Shown: one piece after another, positions 13,418-13,460 of the stretch
Numbering within the stretch: position 1 is the first letter of the stretch
Layout: each line of letters starts with the position of its first letter
Origin: Actinomycetota bacterium
GTDB lineage: Bacteria > Actinomycetota > Acidimicrobiia > Acidimicrobiales > CADCTF01
Assembly (NCBI GenBank): GCA_019348305.1
Contig: JAHWJQ010000043.1
Coordinates: 1 to 13,460 of the forward strand
Length of the DNA: 13,460 bases
Direction: 5' to 3'
Translations under genes and position numbers: made by a program
The notes under the pieces: generated by a model
Databases searched by the model: none
Told to the model about the DNA's origin: nothing
The model's input: the letters and a program-made list of their open reading frames with translations, nothing else

Positions 13418-13460
13418 CCGCCCCCCATGAACAAACAACGACGCGGCCAAACCACCCATA

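Overview
The window is high-GC bacterial DNA with densely packed genes on both strands, frequent GTG starts and long antisense shadow frames. The gene families point to an actinomycete: a LigC-type ligase next to a LigD-like polymerase domain, an F420-type luciferase-like oxidoreductase, and a biotin synthase followed by a BsaP-like auxiliary gene. The C-terminal 'GYWLVASDGGIFSFGDA' repeats suggest the class Acidimicrobiia or relatives. That placement is inference; there is no rRNA or other marker gene here.

Left part (1-2624). A minus-strand DNA-repair pair, a LigC-like ATP-dependent ligase overlapping by 4 bases the start of a LigD-type polymerase/primase-domain gene, runs off the left edge. 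It is divergent from a small plus-strand pair: a 43-residue single-span membrane protein with a textbook ribosome binding site, and a 130-residue lipoprotein. A long imperfect palindrome lies between the two units. A minus-strand ZIP-like multi-span membrane protein follows.

Middle part (2625-5500). This stretch is decayed. It holds a relic of an OmpR/PhoB-type response regulator (receiver start and winged-helix end still legible in shifted frames), a doubtful small gene, an intact F420-dependent oxidoreductase of the luciferase-like class, a small unknown protein, a frameshifted and shortened TetR regulator, and a four-span membrane protein. Two broken regulators within 2.5 kb is notable.

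Right-centre (5644-8648). A HAD subfamily IB phosphatase precedes bioB and a 66-codon cysteine-rich gene one base after the bioB stop, which I read as bsaP. This BioB keeps the radical-SAM cysteines but has alanine where the E. coli enzyme has Cys128, a ligand of the sulfur-donating [2Fe-2S] cluster. That fits a BsaP-dependent enzyme. A convergent gene encodes a three-span membrane protein with a His/Cys-rich extracytoplasmic domain.

Right part (8705-13460). An epoxide-hydrolase-like alpha/beta hydrolase is followed by a divergent pair: a DedA/VTT-type membrane protein and a PAP2 phosphatase. Both families are linked to polyprenyl-phosphate recycling. A secreted 742-residue protein closes the window. 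It has FG-GAP calcium-binding repeats and then six tandem 42-residue repeats, and a strong hairpin follows its stop.

I found no tRNA, rRNA, CRISPR array, insertion sequence or phage gene. No clearly new multi-gene system is present. The most rewarding items are the BioB/BsaP pair, the regulator relics, the DedA-PAP2 pair and the repeat protein.
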